From: an uncultured SAR86 cluster bacterium
Lineage (GTDB): Bacteria > Pseudomonadota > Gammaproteobacteria > Magnimaribacterales > Magnimaribacteraceae
NCBI GenBank assembly: GCA_902630715.1
Contig: CACOVO010000004.1
Span: 22,694 to 86,693 of the forward strand
Length of the DNA: 64,000 nt
Direction of reading: 5' to 3'
Below, one piece after another: positions 52,358 to 62,054 of the stretch; within the stretch, counting starts at the first letter, position 1; each line of letters starts with the position of its first letter. The notes beneath the pieces were generated by a model that was not told where the DNA came from, made no database searches, and saw only the letters and a program-made list of their open reading frames with translations. The position numbers were made by a program, and so were the translations under genes.

Positions 52358-54013
52358 ATGAAAAATACTCTATTAGCACCCGCCCTCACAACCAACATAG
52401 ACAAGAAGTCAGAAGAATTCGAAAATTATAAAAATGCAATGTTAGAAAAGTTAGATGGCATTCAGGATTTACTTGATTACGTCGAACTCGGTGGTGGTAT
52501 GCATCATCACGAGAGATTGGCTGCTAGAGGGAAAATGTCTGTTAGAGATAGAATTGCAAATTTCTTAGATCCTGACACTCCTTTTCTAGAAATTAGCTCT
52601 CTAGCTGCATATGCGTCTGATTATCCTGTAGGTGGCGGTGCTGTGGCAGGAATAGGTATAGTAGCTGGTACTGAAGTTGTTATATTTGCAAATGACCCTA
52701 CTGTATTGGCAGGCGCGATGCATGCTTACTCAGGAAAAAAATGGACAAGGGCAATGGAGATTTCAAGAGTCAATAAAATCCCTTATGTCCAATTTGTTGA
52801 ATCTGCTGGTGGCGATCTAAGAATGGGTGGAGGAAAAGGGAAAGGAAGCTCTAGAGGTCAAATACTAGGCGCAGGTCACTTTGCCGAGTCTGGAAGGACA
52901 TTTTACGATGTAACAGAATTATCAAAATTAAGAATACCCACAATCTCAATAGTATTTGGTTCATCTACAGCGGGTGGAGCTTATCAACCCGGAATGTCGG
53001 ATTACAACATATTCATAAAAAAACAATCAAAAGTCTTTTTAGGAGGGCCACCTCTAGTAAAAATGGCTACAGGAGAGGAATCTGATGATGAGACTTTAGG
53101 TGGAGGTCAAATGCATGCTGAAGTGTCAGGTTTGGCAGATTATCTTGCTGAAGACGAAATGGATGCTCTCAGAATTGGTCGAGAAGTCGTGTCTCACCTC
53201 AATTGGAGGAAAGAAGGAAAAGAACCAAAATTGAAACCAGATGAGCCTGTTTTAGATACTGAGGATCTTCTTGGTCTCGTAGATCCAGATCTCAAAAGGC
53301 CATTTGATGTGAGGGAAGTAATAGGAAGAATATCAGATGGATCGAGATTTGAAGAATTTAAACCTCTTTTTGGTCCAACTATCGTATGCGGCTTCGCTTC
53401 AATACATGGTTATACAGTAGGGATTTTAGGCAATAACGGTCCTATCTTTCCAGATACAGCTTCGAAGGGAGCACATTTTGTTCAATTATGTAATCAAATA
53501 GATATTCCTATTATTTTTCTTCAAAATATTACTGGTTTCGTTGTTGGAAAAGATTACGAAAGAGCTGGTCAGATCAAGAGAGGAGCTCAATTCTTAAACT
53601 CGGTATCTAACTCTACCGTGCCTCATCTTACAGTGATACTTGGCGCAAGTTATGGAGCAGGAACTTATGCTATGTCTGGAAGAGCTTTCGATAATAAATT
53701 CACTTTCTTATGGCCAACTGCGAAAGTTGCTGTAATGGGACCTCAACAAATTGCTGGAGTAATGTCGATTGTGAGAAGAGCAAGAGCTGCTAGGACTGGT
53801 GAAAAATTTGATGAAAAAGAAGATGCAAAGATGGTTGCATTTGCCGAAAAAGCACAGGAAGAAGGATCGCTTGCATTAAGAGCCACTGGTGCAATAAGTG
53901 ATGATGGAATTATTGATCCAAGAGACACGAGAAATGTTCTGGGAATGTGCTTGTCTCTTGTAAATGGAAGAAATATTGAAGGCGCACCTGGATATGGAGT
54001 GTATAGACTATGA
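52358..54013 (+). CDS. Acyl-CoA carboxylase beta subunit (methylcrotonyl/geranyl-CoA carboxylase-like, AtuC-type)
   Basis: 551 aa carboxyltransferase subunit. The N-terminal GGGMHHHERLAARGKMSVRDRI and the acyl-CoA pocket YVQFVESAGGDLRMGGGKGKGSSRG begin it; FGSSTAGGAYQPGMSDYNIFIK, FLQNITGFVVGKDYERAGQIKRGAQFLNSV and LGASYGAGTYAMSGRAFDNKF are typical of biotin-dependent beta-methylcrotonyl-type carboxylases. It transfers CO2 from biotin to an enoyl-CoA. Context with AtuA suggests geranyl-CoA-like substrates, but methylcrotonyl-CoA is equally possible from motifs alone. Confidence 0.92.
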   Translation: MKNTLLAPALTTNIDKKSEEFENYKNAMLEKLDGIQDLLDYVELGGGMHHHERLAARGKMSVRDRIANFLDPDTPFLEISSLAAYASDYPVGGGAVAGIGIVAGTEVVIFANDPTVLAGAMHAYSGKKWTRAMEISRVNKIPYVQFVESAGGDLRMGGGKGKGSSRGQILGAGHFAESGRTFYDVTELSKLRIPTISIVFGSSTAGGAYQPGMSDYNIFIKKQSKVFLGGPPLVKMATGEESDDETLGGGQMHAEVSGLADYLAEDEMDALRIGREVVSHLNWRKEGKEPKLKPDEPVLDTEDLLGLVDPDLKRPFDVREVIGRISDGSRFEEFKPLFGPTIVCGFASIHGYTVGILGNNGPIFPDTASKGAHFVQLCNQIDIPIIFLQNITGFVVGKDYERAGQIKRGAQFLNSVSNSTVPHLTVILGASYGAGTYAMSGRAFDNKFTFLWPTAKVAVMGPQQIAGVMSIVRRARAARTGEKFDEKEDAKMVAFAEKAQEEGSLALRATGAISDDGIIDPRDTRNVLGMCLSLVNGRNIEGAPGYGVYRL

Positions 54014-55932
54014 ATTTTCATAAATTACTTATAGCAAATAGAGGTGAAATAGCCTGCAGAATAATTAAAACAGCGCATGAAATGGGTATATCTTGTGTCG
54101 CTGTTTATACAGAGCCTGATACGAACTCACCTTTTGTTCGCATGGCGGATGAAGCCGTAAAGCTTAATGATAGCTATTTAAATGGTAAAGAAATTATTGA
54201 AGCTGCAATTGATACTGGCGCAGAAGCAATACATCCTGGATATGGCTTCCTATCTGAGAATGCTAAGTTTTCTAGAGATGTTTTGAAAGCTGGATTAATT
54301 TGGGTCGGACCAAGCTCAAAAGTTATAACATCCATGGGAGATAAGCTTAAAGCAAAGGAAATAGCTGAAAAGGCTGGAGTGCCTACTCTTCCTATGACAA
54401 CTAATCCGAATAAAGCTAATGAGATAGGCTATCCCATTCTTATAAAAGCTGCTGCTGGCGGTGGCGGTAAAGGCATGAGAATTGTAGAAGACAAAAAAGA
54501 ACTTAAGGAAGCAATTCTTGGTGCTAAAAGAGAAGCTAAAACAGGATTTGGTGACGATAGGGTTTTCATTGAGAGATACGTTGCCCGTTCAAGACATATT
54601 GAAATCCAAGTTCTGGGTGATAAGCACGGAAATGTTGTACATCTCGGAGAAAGAGAATGTTCTATTCAAAGAAGGCATCAAAAAATTATTGAAGAATCAC
54701 CCTCACCCAGAGTCAATTCTAAGATGAGAAATGCTATGGGAGATGCAGCTCTAAAACTTGCAAGAAAACTTAAGTATGAGTCAGCAGGAACGGTTGAATT
54801 CCTTGTCGATGATAAAACTGGAGAGTTTTGGTTTTTAGAGGTGAACACAAGATTACAGGTCGAACATCCTGTTACAGAGGAGGTAACAGGCAAAGATTTA
54901 GTTTACGAGCAATTAAGAATTGCTCGCGGAGAGGAACTTGGATATTCACAAGACGATATCACTTGGGAAGGCTCATCAATCGAAGCAAGGTTATATGCTG
55001 AAGATCCATCAAACGATTTTTTACCAGCAACTGGAACACTTATTGCTTACGAAAATGATACAAATATTGATGCAAGATGGGATACTGGAATTGAGCAAGG
55101 CTCAGTAGTAGGAACTGATTTCGATCCTATGCTGGCTAAAGTAATTACTAAGGGAAAAACAAGAACTGATGCAGCAAATAAACTTGCTCTTGCTCTTGAA
55201 AGCATGCACATAGGAGGAGTAACAACAAACAGAGACTTCCTCGTAGCATCTTTAAGAACAAAAGATTTTTTAGATGGTAAAACTACATCTGATTTTATCG
55301 AAAAAACGAATCCTCAAAGATCAGTTATTCTTGAAGGATCTAACTTAGAAAGTGCAGCTTGTGCCTTAGCCCTTTGGATACAAGGTAAAAATAGAGAAAA
55401 TGCAAATATACTGAAAGGCATGCCTACAGGGTGGAGAAATTCCCGCCTTCCCAAACAAAATTTGAAATTAAGTTACCTTGATAAAGAGTTAATGATTTCT
55501 TATAAATCCAATAGAGATGGGTCTTTTGATATAAATGAAAATACTAAGGCTAGAATAAAAGAATGGACTCCAGGCGGCATTGACATAGAAGTCAACAACA
55601 GGAGATTCTTTTCAAAAGTGACACAAGATAATGATCAAGCTGTTGTCCATGGTCCTTGGGGCGATGCGTTATTTAATATCATACCGCGATTTAGCCTACC
55701 AGGTAATGAATTGCAGGCTGGAGGACTGATTGCTCCAATGCCTGGAAAAGTCATAGATCTAAAAGTAAAAGTTGGGTCAAAGGTCAAGAAAGGAGAAACT
55801 TTAGTCATCCTCGAGGCAATGAAAATGGAACATCAAGTCAAAGCATCTGCGGATGGTAAGGTAACCAAAGTCCTAATTAAAAAAGATGATCAGTTAGAAA
55901 ATGGTGCTCTGCTGATGGTTCTCGATAGCTAA
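54010..55932 (+). CDS. Acyl-CoA carboxylase alpha subunit (biotin carboxylase plus BCCP, AtuF/LiuD-type)
   Basis: 640 aa. N-terminal biotin carboxylase with ATP-grasp motifs (LIKAAAGGGGKGMRIV, VEFLVDDKTGEFWFLEVNTRLQVEHPVTEEVTG) over about residues 1-445, then a linking BT-like region and a C-terminal biotinyl domain with the biotinylation site EAMKMEHQV near residue 605. It loads CO2 onto its own biotin for the beta subunit. ATGA overlap with the beta gene, so the subunits are co-translated. Confidence 0.94.
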   Translation: MNFHKLLIANRGEIACRIIKTAHEMGISCVAVYTEPDTNSPFVRMADEAVKLNDSYLNGKEIIEAAIDTGAEAIHPGYGFLSENAKFSRDVLKAGLIWVGPSSKVITSMGDKLKAKEIAEKAGVPTLPMTTNPNKANEIGYPILIKAAAGGGGKGMRIVEDKKELKEAILGAKREAKTGFGDDRVFIERYVARSRHIEIQVLGDKHGNVVHLGERECSIQRRHQKIIEESPSPRVNSKMRNAMGDAALKLARKLKYESAGTVEFLVDDKTGEFWFLEVNTRLQVEHPVTEEVTGKDLVYEQLRIARGEELGYSQDDITWEGSSIEARLYAEDPSNDFLPATGTLIAYENDTNIDARWDTGIEQGSVVGTDFDPMLAKVITKGKTRTDAANKLALALESMHIGGVTTNRDFLVASLRTKDFLDGKTTSDFIEKTNPQRSVILEGSNLESAACALALWIQGKNRENANILKGMPTGWRNSRLPKQNLKLSYLDKELMISYKSNRDGSFDINENTKARIKEWTPGGIDIEVNNRRFFSKVTQDNDQAVVHGPWGDALFNIIPRFSLPGNELQAGGLIAPMPGKVIDLKVKVGSKVKKGETLVILEAMKMEHQVKASADGKVTKVLIKKDDQLENGALLMVLDS

Positions 55933-55933
55933 A

Positions 55934-57703
55934 ATGAATAATCAAAAAGATAAAATAATTATAGGTAACTGCAGTGGATTTTATGGGGATAGGCTATCCG
56001 CAGCGAAAGATATGGTTGAGGGAGGTCCCATTGATGTTTTAACTGGGGATTATTTAGCTGAATTGACTATGACAATTTTGTACAACCAAAGAATGCAACG
56101 TGGAGAGGATCAAGGTTATGTTGGAACATTTCTAAAGCAATTCAAAGATGTGGCTGTTTCTTGTCAGGATAAAGGAATAAAAATTGTTACAAATGCTGGA
56201 GGTCTAAACCCAGCTTCAATGGCTAATAAGGTAGAAGAAATCATTCAAGAATTAAATTTAGATTTAAAGGTAGCTTACATTGATGGGGATGACTTAATTC
56301 CTCGTTTTGAAGAACTTAAAAAAAATAAAGAGCCTTTAAAAAATATCGAAAAAGGTATCTCTTTACATGAATATTCCAAAAAACCTTTAACTGCAAATGT
56401 TTATTTCGGAGCCTGGGGTATAAAAGAAGCTCTTGATGCTGGTGCGGATATTGTTGTTTGTCCAAGAGTTACTGATGCCGCAGTGGTGATCGGTCCTGCT
56501 GCCTGGAAATATAATTGGTCAAGAGATGATTATGATGCGTTAGCAGGAGCCCTTGCAGCTGGACATATAATCGAATGTGGAGCTCAAGCAACTGGAGGAA
56601 ATTATTCTTTTTTTCAAGAAGTTCCCTCTTTTTTCAATATTGGATATCCCATTGCTGAAATTTACGAGGATGGTAGTTTCACCATAACCAAGCATCCAGG
56701 TACGGGTGGACTAGTATCTATCGGTACTGTCACAGCTCAACTACTTTATGAAATTGGGTCGCCAGCTTATATGAATCCAGATGTCATTGGTCATTTCGAT
56801 ACTTTAAAAATGGAACAAGAATCTGATGATAGAGTTTATGTTTCTGGTTGCAGAGGTTCAAGTGCACCAAAAACACATAAAGTCTGTGTAAACCTTGCAG
56901 GTGGATTCAGAAATGGAACTGAAATCTTATTAACTGGAATAGATATAGAGGAAAAAGCAAAACTCGTCACAGACTTAATCTTTGAAAATGTTGGTGGTAA
57001 AGATCAGTTTGATCATGTCGATGTTCAGCTAATAAGAACAGACCATAACAATCCTAATTCTAATGAAGAGGCTCAAGCTTCTTTGAGAATATCTGTTATG
57101 TCAGAAAATCCTGACCTCGTAGGACGTCTGTTCAGTGCAAAGATAGTTGAACTTGGACTAGCCAGTATTCCTGGATACACAGGACGATCAGGAATGCCAA
57201 CTGGACCATATATTCAATATTGGCCTGCTCTTATAGACAGTAAATACATAAAAGAAAGAGTACATTTCGATGGAAAATTAACAGAAGTTGAGCCTACGAG
57301 TCAGATGAATTTTGAAGAGATTTATTATCAAAAAGAGCCTTACGAAAATAAAGTACCTGATTATAAAAACACTACCAAAACTAAGTTTGGTAGTCTTTAT
57401 GGAACAAGGTCGGGAGATAAAGGTGGATGTGCGAATCTTGGGGTTTGGGCAAAGAACCAAGAAGCTTATTCTTATCTTTATGAATTTCTTTCAGTTGATA
57501 AACTCAAAGAACTTTTACCTGATCTGAGAGAATATGAAATAGAGAGATATGAGTTACCCAATATCCTTTCTCTCAACTTTTATGTTCACGACATCCTGCA
57601 AGATGGGGTTTCATCATCGACTCGTTTAGATGGCCAGGCAAAATCTCTTGGAGAATATCTAAGGGCAAAAGATATCGATGTCCCTGATTTTTTAACAAAT
57701 TAA
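55934..57703 (+). CDS. AtuA-like protein (DUF1446 plus C-terminal AtuA-like domain)
   Basis: 589 aa. The N-terminal ~450 residues are DUF1446 (GNCSGFYGDRLSAAKDMVEGGPIDVLTGDYLAELTMTIL, NAGGLNPASMANKVEE, GADIVVCPRVTDAAVVIGPAAW). The last ~110 form the AtuA-like ferredoxin-fold (YGTRSGDKGGCANLGVWAKN to ILSLNFYVHDIL). AtuA is needed for growth of Pseudomonas on citronellol/geraniol, but its biochemical role is still unclear. Two-nucleotide gaps or less link it to the carboxylase genes. Essentially full-length. Confidence 0.9.
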   Translation: MNNQKDKIIIGNCSGFYGDRLSAAKDMVEGGPIDVLTGDYLAELTMTILYNQRMQRGEDQGYVGTFLKQFKDVAVSCQDKGIKIVTNAGGLNPASMANKVEEIIQELNLDLKVAYIDGDDLIPRFEELKKNKEPLKNIEKGISLHEYSKKPLTANVYFGAWGIKEALDAGADIVVCPRVTDAAVVIGPAAWKYNWSRDDYDALAGALAAGHIIECGAQATGGNYSFFQEVPSFFNIGYPIAEIYEDGSFTITKHPGTGGLVSIGTVTAQLLYEIGSPAYMNPDVIGHFDTLKMEQESDDRVYVSGCRGSSAPKTHKVCVNLAGGFRNGTEILLTGIDIEEKAKLVTDLIFENVGGKDQFDHVDVQLIRTDHNNPNSNEEAQASLRISVMSENPDLVGRLFSAKIVELGLASIPGYTGRSGMPTGPYIQYWPALIDSKYIKERVHFDGKLTEVEPTSQMNFEEIYYQKEPYENKVPDYKNTTKTKFGSLYGTRSGDKGGCANLGVWAKNQEAYSYLYEFLSVDKLKELLPDLREYEIERYELPNILSLNFYVHDILQDGVSSSTRLDGQAKSLGEYLRAKDIDVPDFLTN

Positions 57704-57710
57704 AGTAAAT

Positions 57711-58499
57711 ATGGAAAAAAAGTTATCAATGGAAGGACTTGAATTTCAAGCCACGAAAATCAAGATAGAAAATAATATCTTAACAATAACTCTCAATAGG
57801 CCTGAAAAAAAGAATGCGCTCAATAACGTAATGATGAATGAAATCTGTTATGCCCTAAGCTATGCAAAACAGGAAAGAGATATAAGAGTTGTAATAATAG
57901 GTGCTGAAGGAGATGTTTTTTGTGCAGGGGCAGATCTAAGAAGAGAACAATCAGAATCAAATGTCCCTAAAATTGAGGGATCAGATGACATCAGCTTATT
58001 AATAAGACATCTTTATAAGCCTGTAATTTGTCAGATACAAGGTTCAGTTCACGCTGGAGCGCTTCTAATGGTAACAAACTGTACACACGCTATTGCAGTC
58101 GAGGATGCAAAGTTTTCTGCACCTGAGATTTTAAGAGGAGTATGGCCTCATATGGTCATGGCTGGATTGTTTAGAGTTATGCCAAAGAGAGCTGGGTTGG
58201 ATTTTTGTATGAGAGGTCAAGCCATAGACGCAAATAAAGCCAAAGAATGGGGACTTATAAACGAATCGGTTCCAGCAGATGAACTTGAATCCGCAGTAAA
58301 TGAACTAGCTAAAGATTTAGCCAATCTGGCACCTGGAACTATGCAGTTTGGTTTAGAGGCATATGTAAACCAAGATGCAATGGACTTTGATGATGCTCTG
58401 CCCTATCTTGCTAAAAAAAGCGCTGAAACTTTTGCTGGTCCCGATGCTCAAGAGGGTATTGCTGCTTTTCTGGAGAAGAGAGAACCAAACTGGGATTAA
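57711..58499 (+). CDS. Enoyl-CoA hydratase/isomerase family protein (crotonase fold)
   Basis: 262 aa. LNRPEKKNALNNVMMNEI begins the fold, oxyanion-hole segments are FCAGADLRRE and GSVHAGALLMV, and the catalytic acid is in FSAPEILRGVWP. In Atu or Liu pathways the hydratase (AtuE or LiuC) adds water to the carboxylated enoyl-CoA before lyase cleavage. A second catalytic Glu in the usual GHEL-position (GSVHAGA) is absent, so substrate and chemistry are uncertain. 7 nt after the AtuA gene, same operon; stop overlaps the convergent DMT gene within TTAA. Confidence 0.9.
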   Translation: MEKKLSMEGLEFQATKIKIENNILTITLNRPEKKNALNNVMMNEICYALSYAKQERDIRVVIIGAEGDVFCAGADLRREQSESNVPKIEGSDDISLLIRHLYKPVICQIQGSVHAGALLMVTNCTHAIAVEDAKFSAPEILRGVWPHMVMAGLFRVMPKRAGLDFCMRGQAIDANKAKEWGLINESVPADELESAVNELAKDLANLAPGTMQFGLEAYVNQDAMDFDDALPYLAKKSAETFAGPDAQEGIAAFLEKREPNWD

Positions 58500-59374
58500 T
58501 TTTTTTTCGAAGCCATATATATGGCAATCAATACTATTAGACCACCCAGTAACTGAAATGAAGTAAGCAACTCTCCAAGCAATAACCAACCATAGAATGC
58601 TGCAGCAACTGGTTGCATCAATAAAATCAAGGAAGATAAATGAGCTGAGATCTTGGAGATTCCAGAAGTGATCATTCCCTGAGCTATGGTTTGAGAGAAG
58701 ATTGCATAGCTCAGTAATATATAAAATTCAGATGAACTGATTCCCAAATCGTTAGCTTCGATTATGCTCACAGGCAACAAACATAAAGAAGTTATGACTG
58801 TTACAAAAAACAAAGTTTTCGCAGGCTTTAAAACATTTGTTATGTCTTTTATCGACAAGATATAAGCAGCATAAAAAAAAGCCGCAATGATCCCTAAAAT
58901 ATCTCCGAATACCATATCTTGCTTTCCAGGGAGCATCACTAATGAGACTCCCGCAAGTGCAAGAATCAAGGTGAATATAAAGGATAATTTAATTTTATAG
59001 CCGAATAGTAAGATGCCAAATATTACGACAAATACTGGTGCTGTGTTTGCCATCAGTGTCGCATTAGCAACTGAGGTGAAAGAAAGAGACCAGTTCCATA
59101 TCGCCATATCTAAAGCAAAACAAAGACCGCCCAAGAAAAGGAAAAACCTATTCCGATTAGTCAAATTGATCTTCTTTAGATTTCCTCTTTCCTCAAATTT
59201 CATCCATAGATAGAGAAAAGGAAGAGCGAATAGAGATCTGTAGAAAGCTATCAAGGAGGGTGAAGATTCACTGATTTTAACAAAGATGCCTGACCCACCA
59301 AGCATGGCTGCGCCAACTAAAAGTAATAAGACTCCTTTGAAAAGTTGATTTGATATATTTTTATCTTCGCTCAA
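58496..59374 (-). CDS. DMT superfamily transporter (EamA family)
   Basis: 292 aa with about ten spans in two EamA repeats: GGSGIFVKISESSPSLIAFYRSLFALPFLYLWM in the first, GDILGIIAAFFYAAYILSIKD and SLILLMQPVAAAFYGWLLLGELLTSFQLLGGLIVLIAIYMAS in the second. Members export small metabolites or amino acids across the inner membrane. Substrate unknown. Divergent from xseA. Confidence 0.92.
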   Translation of the reverse strand: MSEDKNISNQLFKGVLLLLVGAAMLGGSGIFVKISESSPSLIAFYRSLFALPFLYLWMKFEERGNLKKINLTNRNRFFLFLGGLCFALDMAIWNWSLSFTSVANATLMANTAPVFVVIFGILLFGYKIKLSFIFTLILALAGVSLVMLPGKQDMVFGDILGIIAAFFYAAYILSIKDITNVLKPAKTLFFVTVITSLCLLPVSIIEANDLGISSSEFYILLSYAIFSQTIAQGMITSGISKISAHLSSLILLMQPVAAAFYGWLLLGELLTSFQLLGGLIVLIAIYMASKKN

Positions 59375-59396
59375 AGTCTTAAGTTATACTTTTGAA

Positions 59397-60743
59397 ATGA
59401 TCAAATTGTCCAACAATCAGGAAATTGTATCAGTATCAGATATAAATAATCTTGCTAAAGGTCTGCTTGAGAAAGAATTAACTAATGTTTGGATTCAAGG
59501 GGAAATTTCGAGCTTTACTGCTCATGGCTCAGGTCACTGGTACTTCACCATAAAAGATAAGAACTCGTCATTGAGCTGTGTGATGTTTAAATTTGAAAAT
59601 CAGAATGTTTTATTTGATCCGAAAGTTGGAGACGAATTAATTCTAAATGGCAATGTCAGTATCTATGCTCCATCAGGACGTTACCAGTTCAATGTAAAAC
59701 ACATCGAGGTTTTTGGGGAAGGTGCATTACTTAAAGCATTTGAAGATTTAAAGAGAAAATTAGAAAAAGAAGGATTATTTGAAGAGAGTGCTAAGAAACC
59801 GATTCCTGCCCTTCCATTGTCTGTAGCTGTAATATCCTCAGAGACAGGTGCTGTTATTGAAGATATTATAAACGTTCTAGGCAGGAGAGCCCCCTCTTTA
59901 AAACTTACCTTAATAAAATCTAAAGTGCAGGGAAAAACTGCAGATAAAGAAATTACTAAATCTATAGAATGGGCTAACCGCGCAAATATTTTTGATATTG
60001 TAATCTTGGCGAGGGGTGGAGGGTCTATAGAGGATCTTTGGTGTTTTAATATGGAATCTGTTGCAAGGGAAATTGCTAAATCAAAATTACCGATAATAAG
60101 TGCTGTTGGTCATGAAACTGATTTTACGATCAGCGATTTTGTAGCAGATCTTAGAGCTCCAACTCCTTCTGCTGCTGCAGAAATTATCAGTCAAAGATAT
60201 TCGACACTAATAGATACATTCATAATGAGTCAGGAAACGCTCAAAGACAAACTAAATAAAAATCTTGCTCAATTAAAAGAAAATCTCTATCTAAAAACAT
60301 CTTTGCTAAAACATCCAGGAGATAAGCTGAGAGAAACATCGCAATTAATTGATAGTCATGAAATAAGATTAAAAGATCTTCTTTACCGAAAAATACTTGA
60401 GAAAAAAAGTAACTTACAAGGGCATATATTGGGTCTTAGAAACTCATCTCCTGCAAATAAAATAAATTTAAATCAGACTGGGATATCAAATAAAAAATCA
60501 ATACTAATCAATAAGATAAATAATATTATTGAACAAAACAGAAGAAATTACTTAACAAAAATAAGTACTTTGGAAGCCGTTAATCCATTATCGGTTTTAA
60601 CCAGAGGTTACTCGATTGTTACGAATCAAAGCGGAAAAATTATTTCTTCTAGTGAGAGTCTGGAAATTAATGAAGAAATTCAAGCTGAATTTAAAAAAGG
60701 TAAAGTAAAAGCTAAAGTAACTGAAAAATTTGATAATGAATAA
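59397..60743 (+). CDS. xseA: Exodeoxyribonuclease VII large subunit
   Basis: 448 aa. The N-terminal OB-fold (VSVSDINNLAKGLLEKELTNVWIQGEISSFTAHGSGHWYFTIKD) is followed by the catalytic core (VAVISSETGAVIEDIINVLGRR, LARGGGSIEDLWCFN, AVGHETDFTISDFVADLRAPTPSAAAE) and a C-terminal coiled coil ending with the TRGYSIV segment. It degrades single-stranded DNA with XseB. Normal length. It overlaps the next gene by 8 nt. Confidence 0.97.
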   Translation: MIKLSNNQEIVSVSDINNLAKGLLEKELTNVWIQGEISSFTAHGSGHWYFTIKDKNSSLSCVMFKFENQNVLFDPKVGDELILNGNVSIYAPSGRYQFNVKHIEVFGEGALLKAFEDLKRKLEKEGLFEESAKKPIPALPLSVAVISSETGAVIEDIINVLGRRAPSLKLTLIKSKVQGKTADKEITKSIEWANRANIFDIVILARGGGSIEDLWCFNMESVAREIAKSKLPIISAVGHETDFTISDFVADLRAPTPSAAAEIISQRYSTLIDTFIMSQETLKDKLNKNLAQLKENLYLKTSLLKHPGDKLRETSQLIDSHEIRLKDLLYRKILEKKSNLQGHILGLRNSSPANKINLNQTGISNKKSILINKINNIIEQNRRNYLTKISTLEAVNPLSVLTRGYSIVTNQSGKIISSSESLEINEEIQAEFKKGKVKAKVTEKFDNE

Positions 60744-61572
60744 GTTCATCATAGTGCTTTTATTCTTGGCCTCCGCGTGCGCTAACTTACCTTCCTCCAA
60801 AACAGTTGCAAATTGTGTATTTCCCTCGGAAGAGGTATTTCCGGGAGGAGTGATTAACTACGAATTCGATTCAAACGGAATTAATATTGAAGATTCCCTA
60901 TACTCAGATAATCTTGATTTTATTGTCTGCGAATCGAATAAAAATATCGTCAATATAATTATTCCGATTCCACTATCTTTTGAAAAAAAAGAGGTGAACT
61001 TTGGTGTTCCAGGCTTATTCAGTGCTTCTTTTCCTATAAAAGAAAGATACTATCGGGAATCAAGAATAGAAATAAAAAATAAAGATTTAGTTAATCCTCC
61101 AAGCTCATTCAATGAGAGAATTAGCAAAGAATATGCCTTAGGGATTAAAGCTAAACAAACTGTGTCCGACAGAAAGTTGCGAAATACTAAAATGGAAATG
61201 CCCCTAGAAGGCATTATTAGCAGCGAATTCGGAGTAAGAAGATTTATCAATAATCAGCCAAGGAATAGGCATGTAGGTTTAGATATAGCAGCTGATGAAG
61301 GTACTCCTGTGATCGCGCCTTTGAAGGGTGAAGTTATAATCTCAGACGAGTTTTTTTACAAAGGAAATGTTGTATACATTGACCATGGTAATGGGTTAGT
61401 TTCAAGCTACTCTCATTTGAGTGAAAGGAAGGTCTCTACTGGAGATAATGTCTCCAAAGGACAAGTACTTGGCTATGTAGGAAGTACTGGAAGAGTTACT
61501 GGACCCCATTTACATTGGGAGATTTCACTCTTAGGAATCTCTTTAGATCCTGAGATATTTGTAAATCAGTAA
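60736..61572 (+). CDS. M23/LytM family endopeptidase lipoprotein
   Basis: 278 aa from the ATG at 60736 (the track uses a TTG two codons earlier). The lipobox LASAC indicates lipidation and envelope anchoring. The LytM domain is C-terminal: RNRHVGLDIAADEGTPVIAP holds the first His/Asp zinc ligands and GPHLHWEISL the HxH. Both sets are intact, so it is likely an active peptidoglycan crosslink hydrolase. It overlaps xseA by 8 nt; convergent with the thioredoxin gene, 2-nt gap. Confidence 0.93.
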   Translation: MNKFIIVLLFLASACANLPSSKTVANCVFPSEEVFPGGVINYEFDSNGINIEDSLYSDNLDFIVCESNKNIVNIIIPIPLSFEKKEVNFGVPGLFSASFPIKERYYRESRIEIKNKDLVNPPSSFNERISKEYALGIKAKQTVSDRKLRNTKMEMPLEGIISSEFGVRRFINNQPRNRHVGLDIAADEGTPVIAPLKGEVIISDEFFYKGNVVYIDHGNGLVSSYSHLSERKVSTGDNVSKGQVLGYVGSTGRVTGPHLHWEISLLGISLDPEIFVNQ

Positions 61573-61574
61573 TT

Positions 61575-62027
61575 TTACTCAATAAGTGCTTCTAGACTTT
61601 CTTTAGTTTGAGGACCTATCAGCGTGTGAATTAACTCTCCTTGAGGATTGATAATGTAAGTTGCTGGTAAACTGGGAGGAGACTCCCAACCGAATAACTT
61701 CCCTGGATCGTTTAAGATACTCGGCACGTTTACTCCAAATCTTTTTATCTGGCCTTGCAATTCCTCTCCTTCTAACCTGTCAAAGTTGTAGGCAAGAACA
61801 AGAGCTTTTGCTTTATTCTCTTTATAGAAACTTTCTAATTCAGGCATCTCTTTAATACAAGGCGGACACCAGTCTGCCCAATAATTTACAATTAACCACT
61901 TGCCTAGAAAATCATTCATCTGACCTGTGTCACCATCAGCGAGGAAGTAATCAGGTTCAGAGCAAGAGGTTATAATAAAAGTGAGACTTATCAGAAAAAA
62001 TTGCTTAGTCTTATAATATATTTTCAT
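61575..62027 (-). CDS. TlpA-family thioredoxin-like lipoprotein
   Basis: 150 aa from the ATG at 62027, which gives a signal peptide and lipobox (MKIYYKTKQFFLISLTFIITSCSEPD); the track start at 62105 runs into the divergent arsC gene. The redox site is WADWCPPCIKEMPELESFY, and cis-Pro is in SLPATYIINPQGE. Periplasm-facing disulfide reductase, probably for cytochrome maturation or repair of oxidised proteins. Confidence 0.92.
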   Translation of the reverse strand: MKIYYKTKQFFLISLTFIITSCSEPDYFLADGDTGQMNDFLGKWLIVNYWADWCPPCIKEMPELESFYKENKAKALVLAYNFDRLEGEELQGQIKRFGVNVPSILNDPGKLFGWESPPSLPATYIINPQGELIHTLIGPQTKESLEALIE

Positions 62028-62054
62028 TAATTTTATAGGGAAAGATTTATCTGC

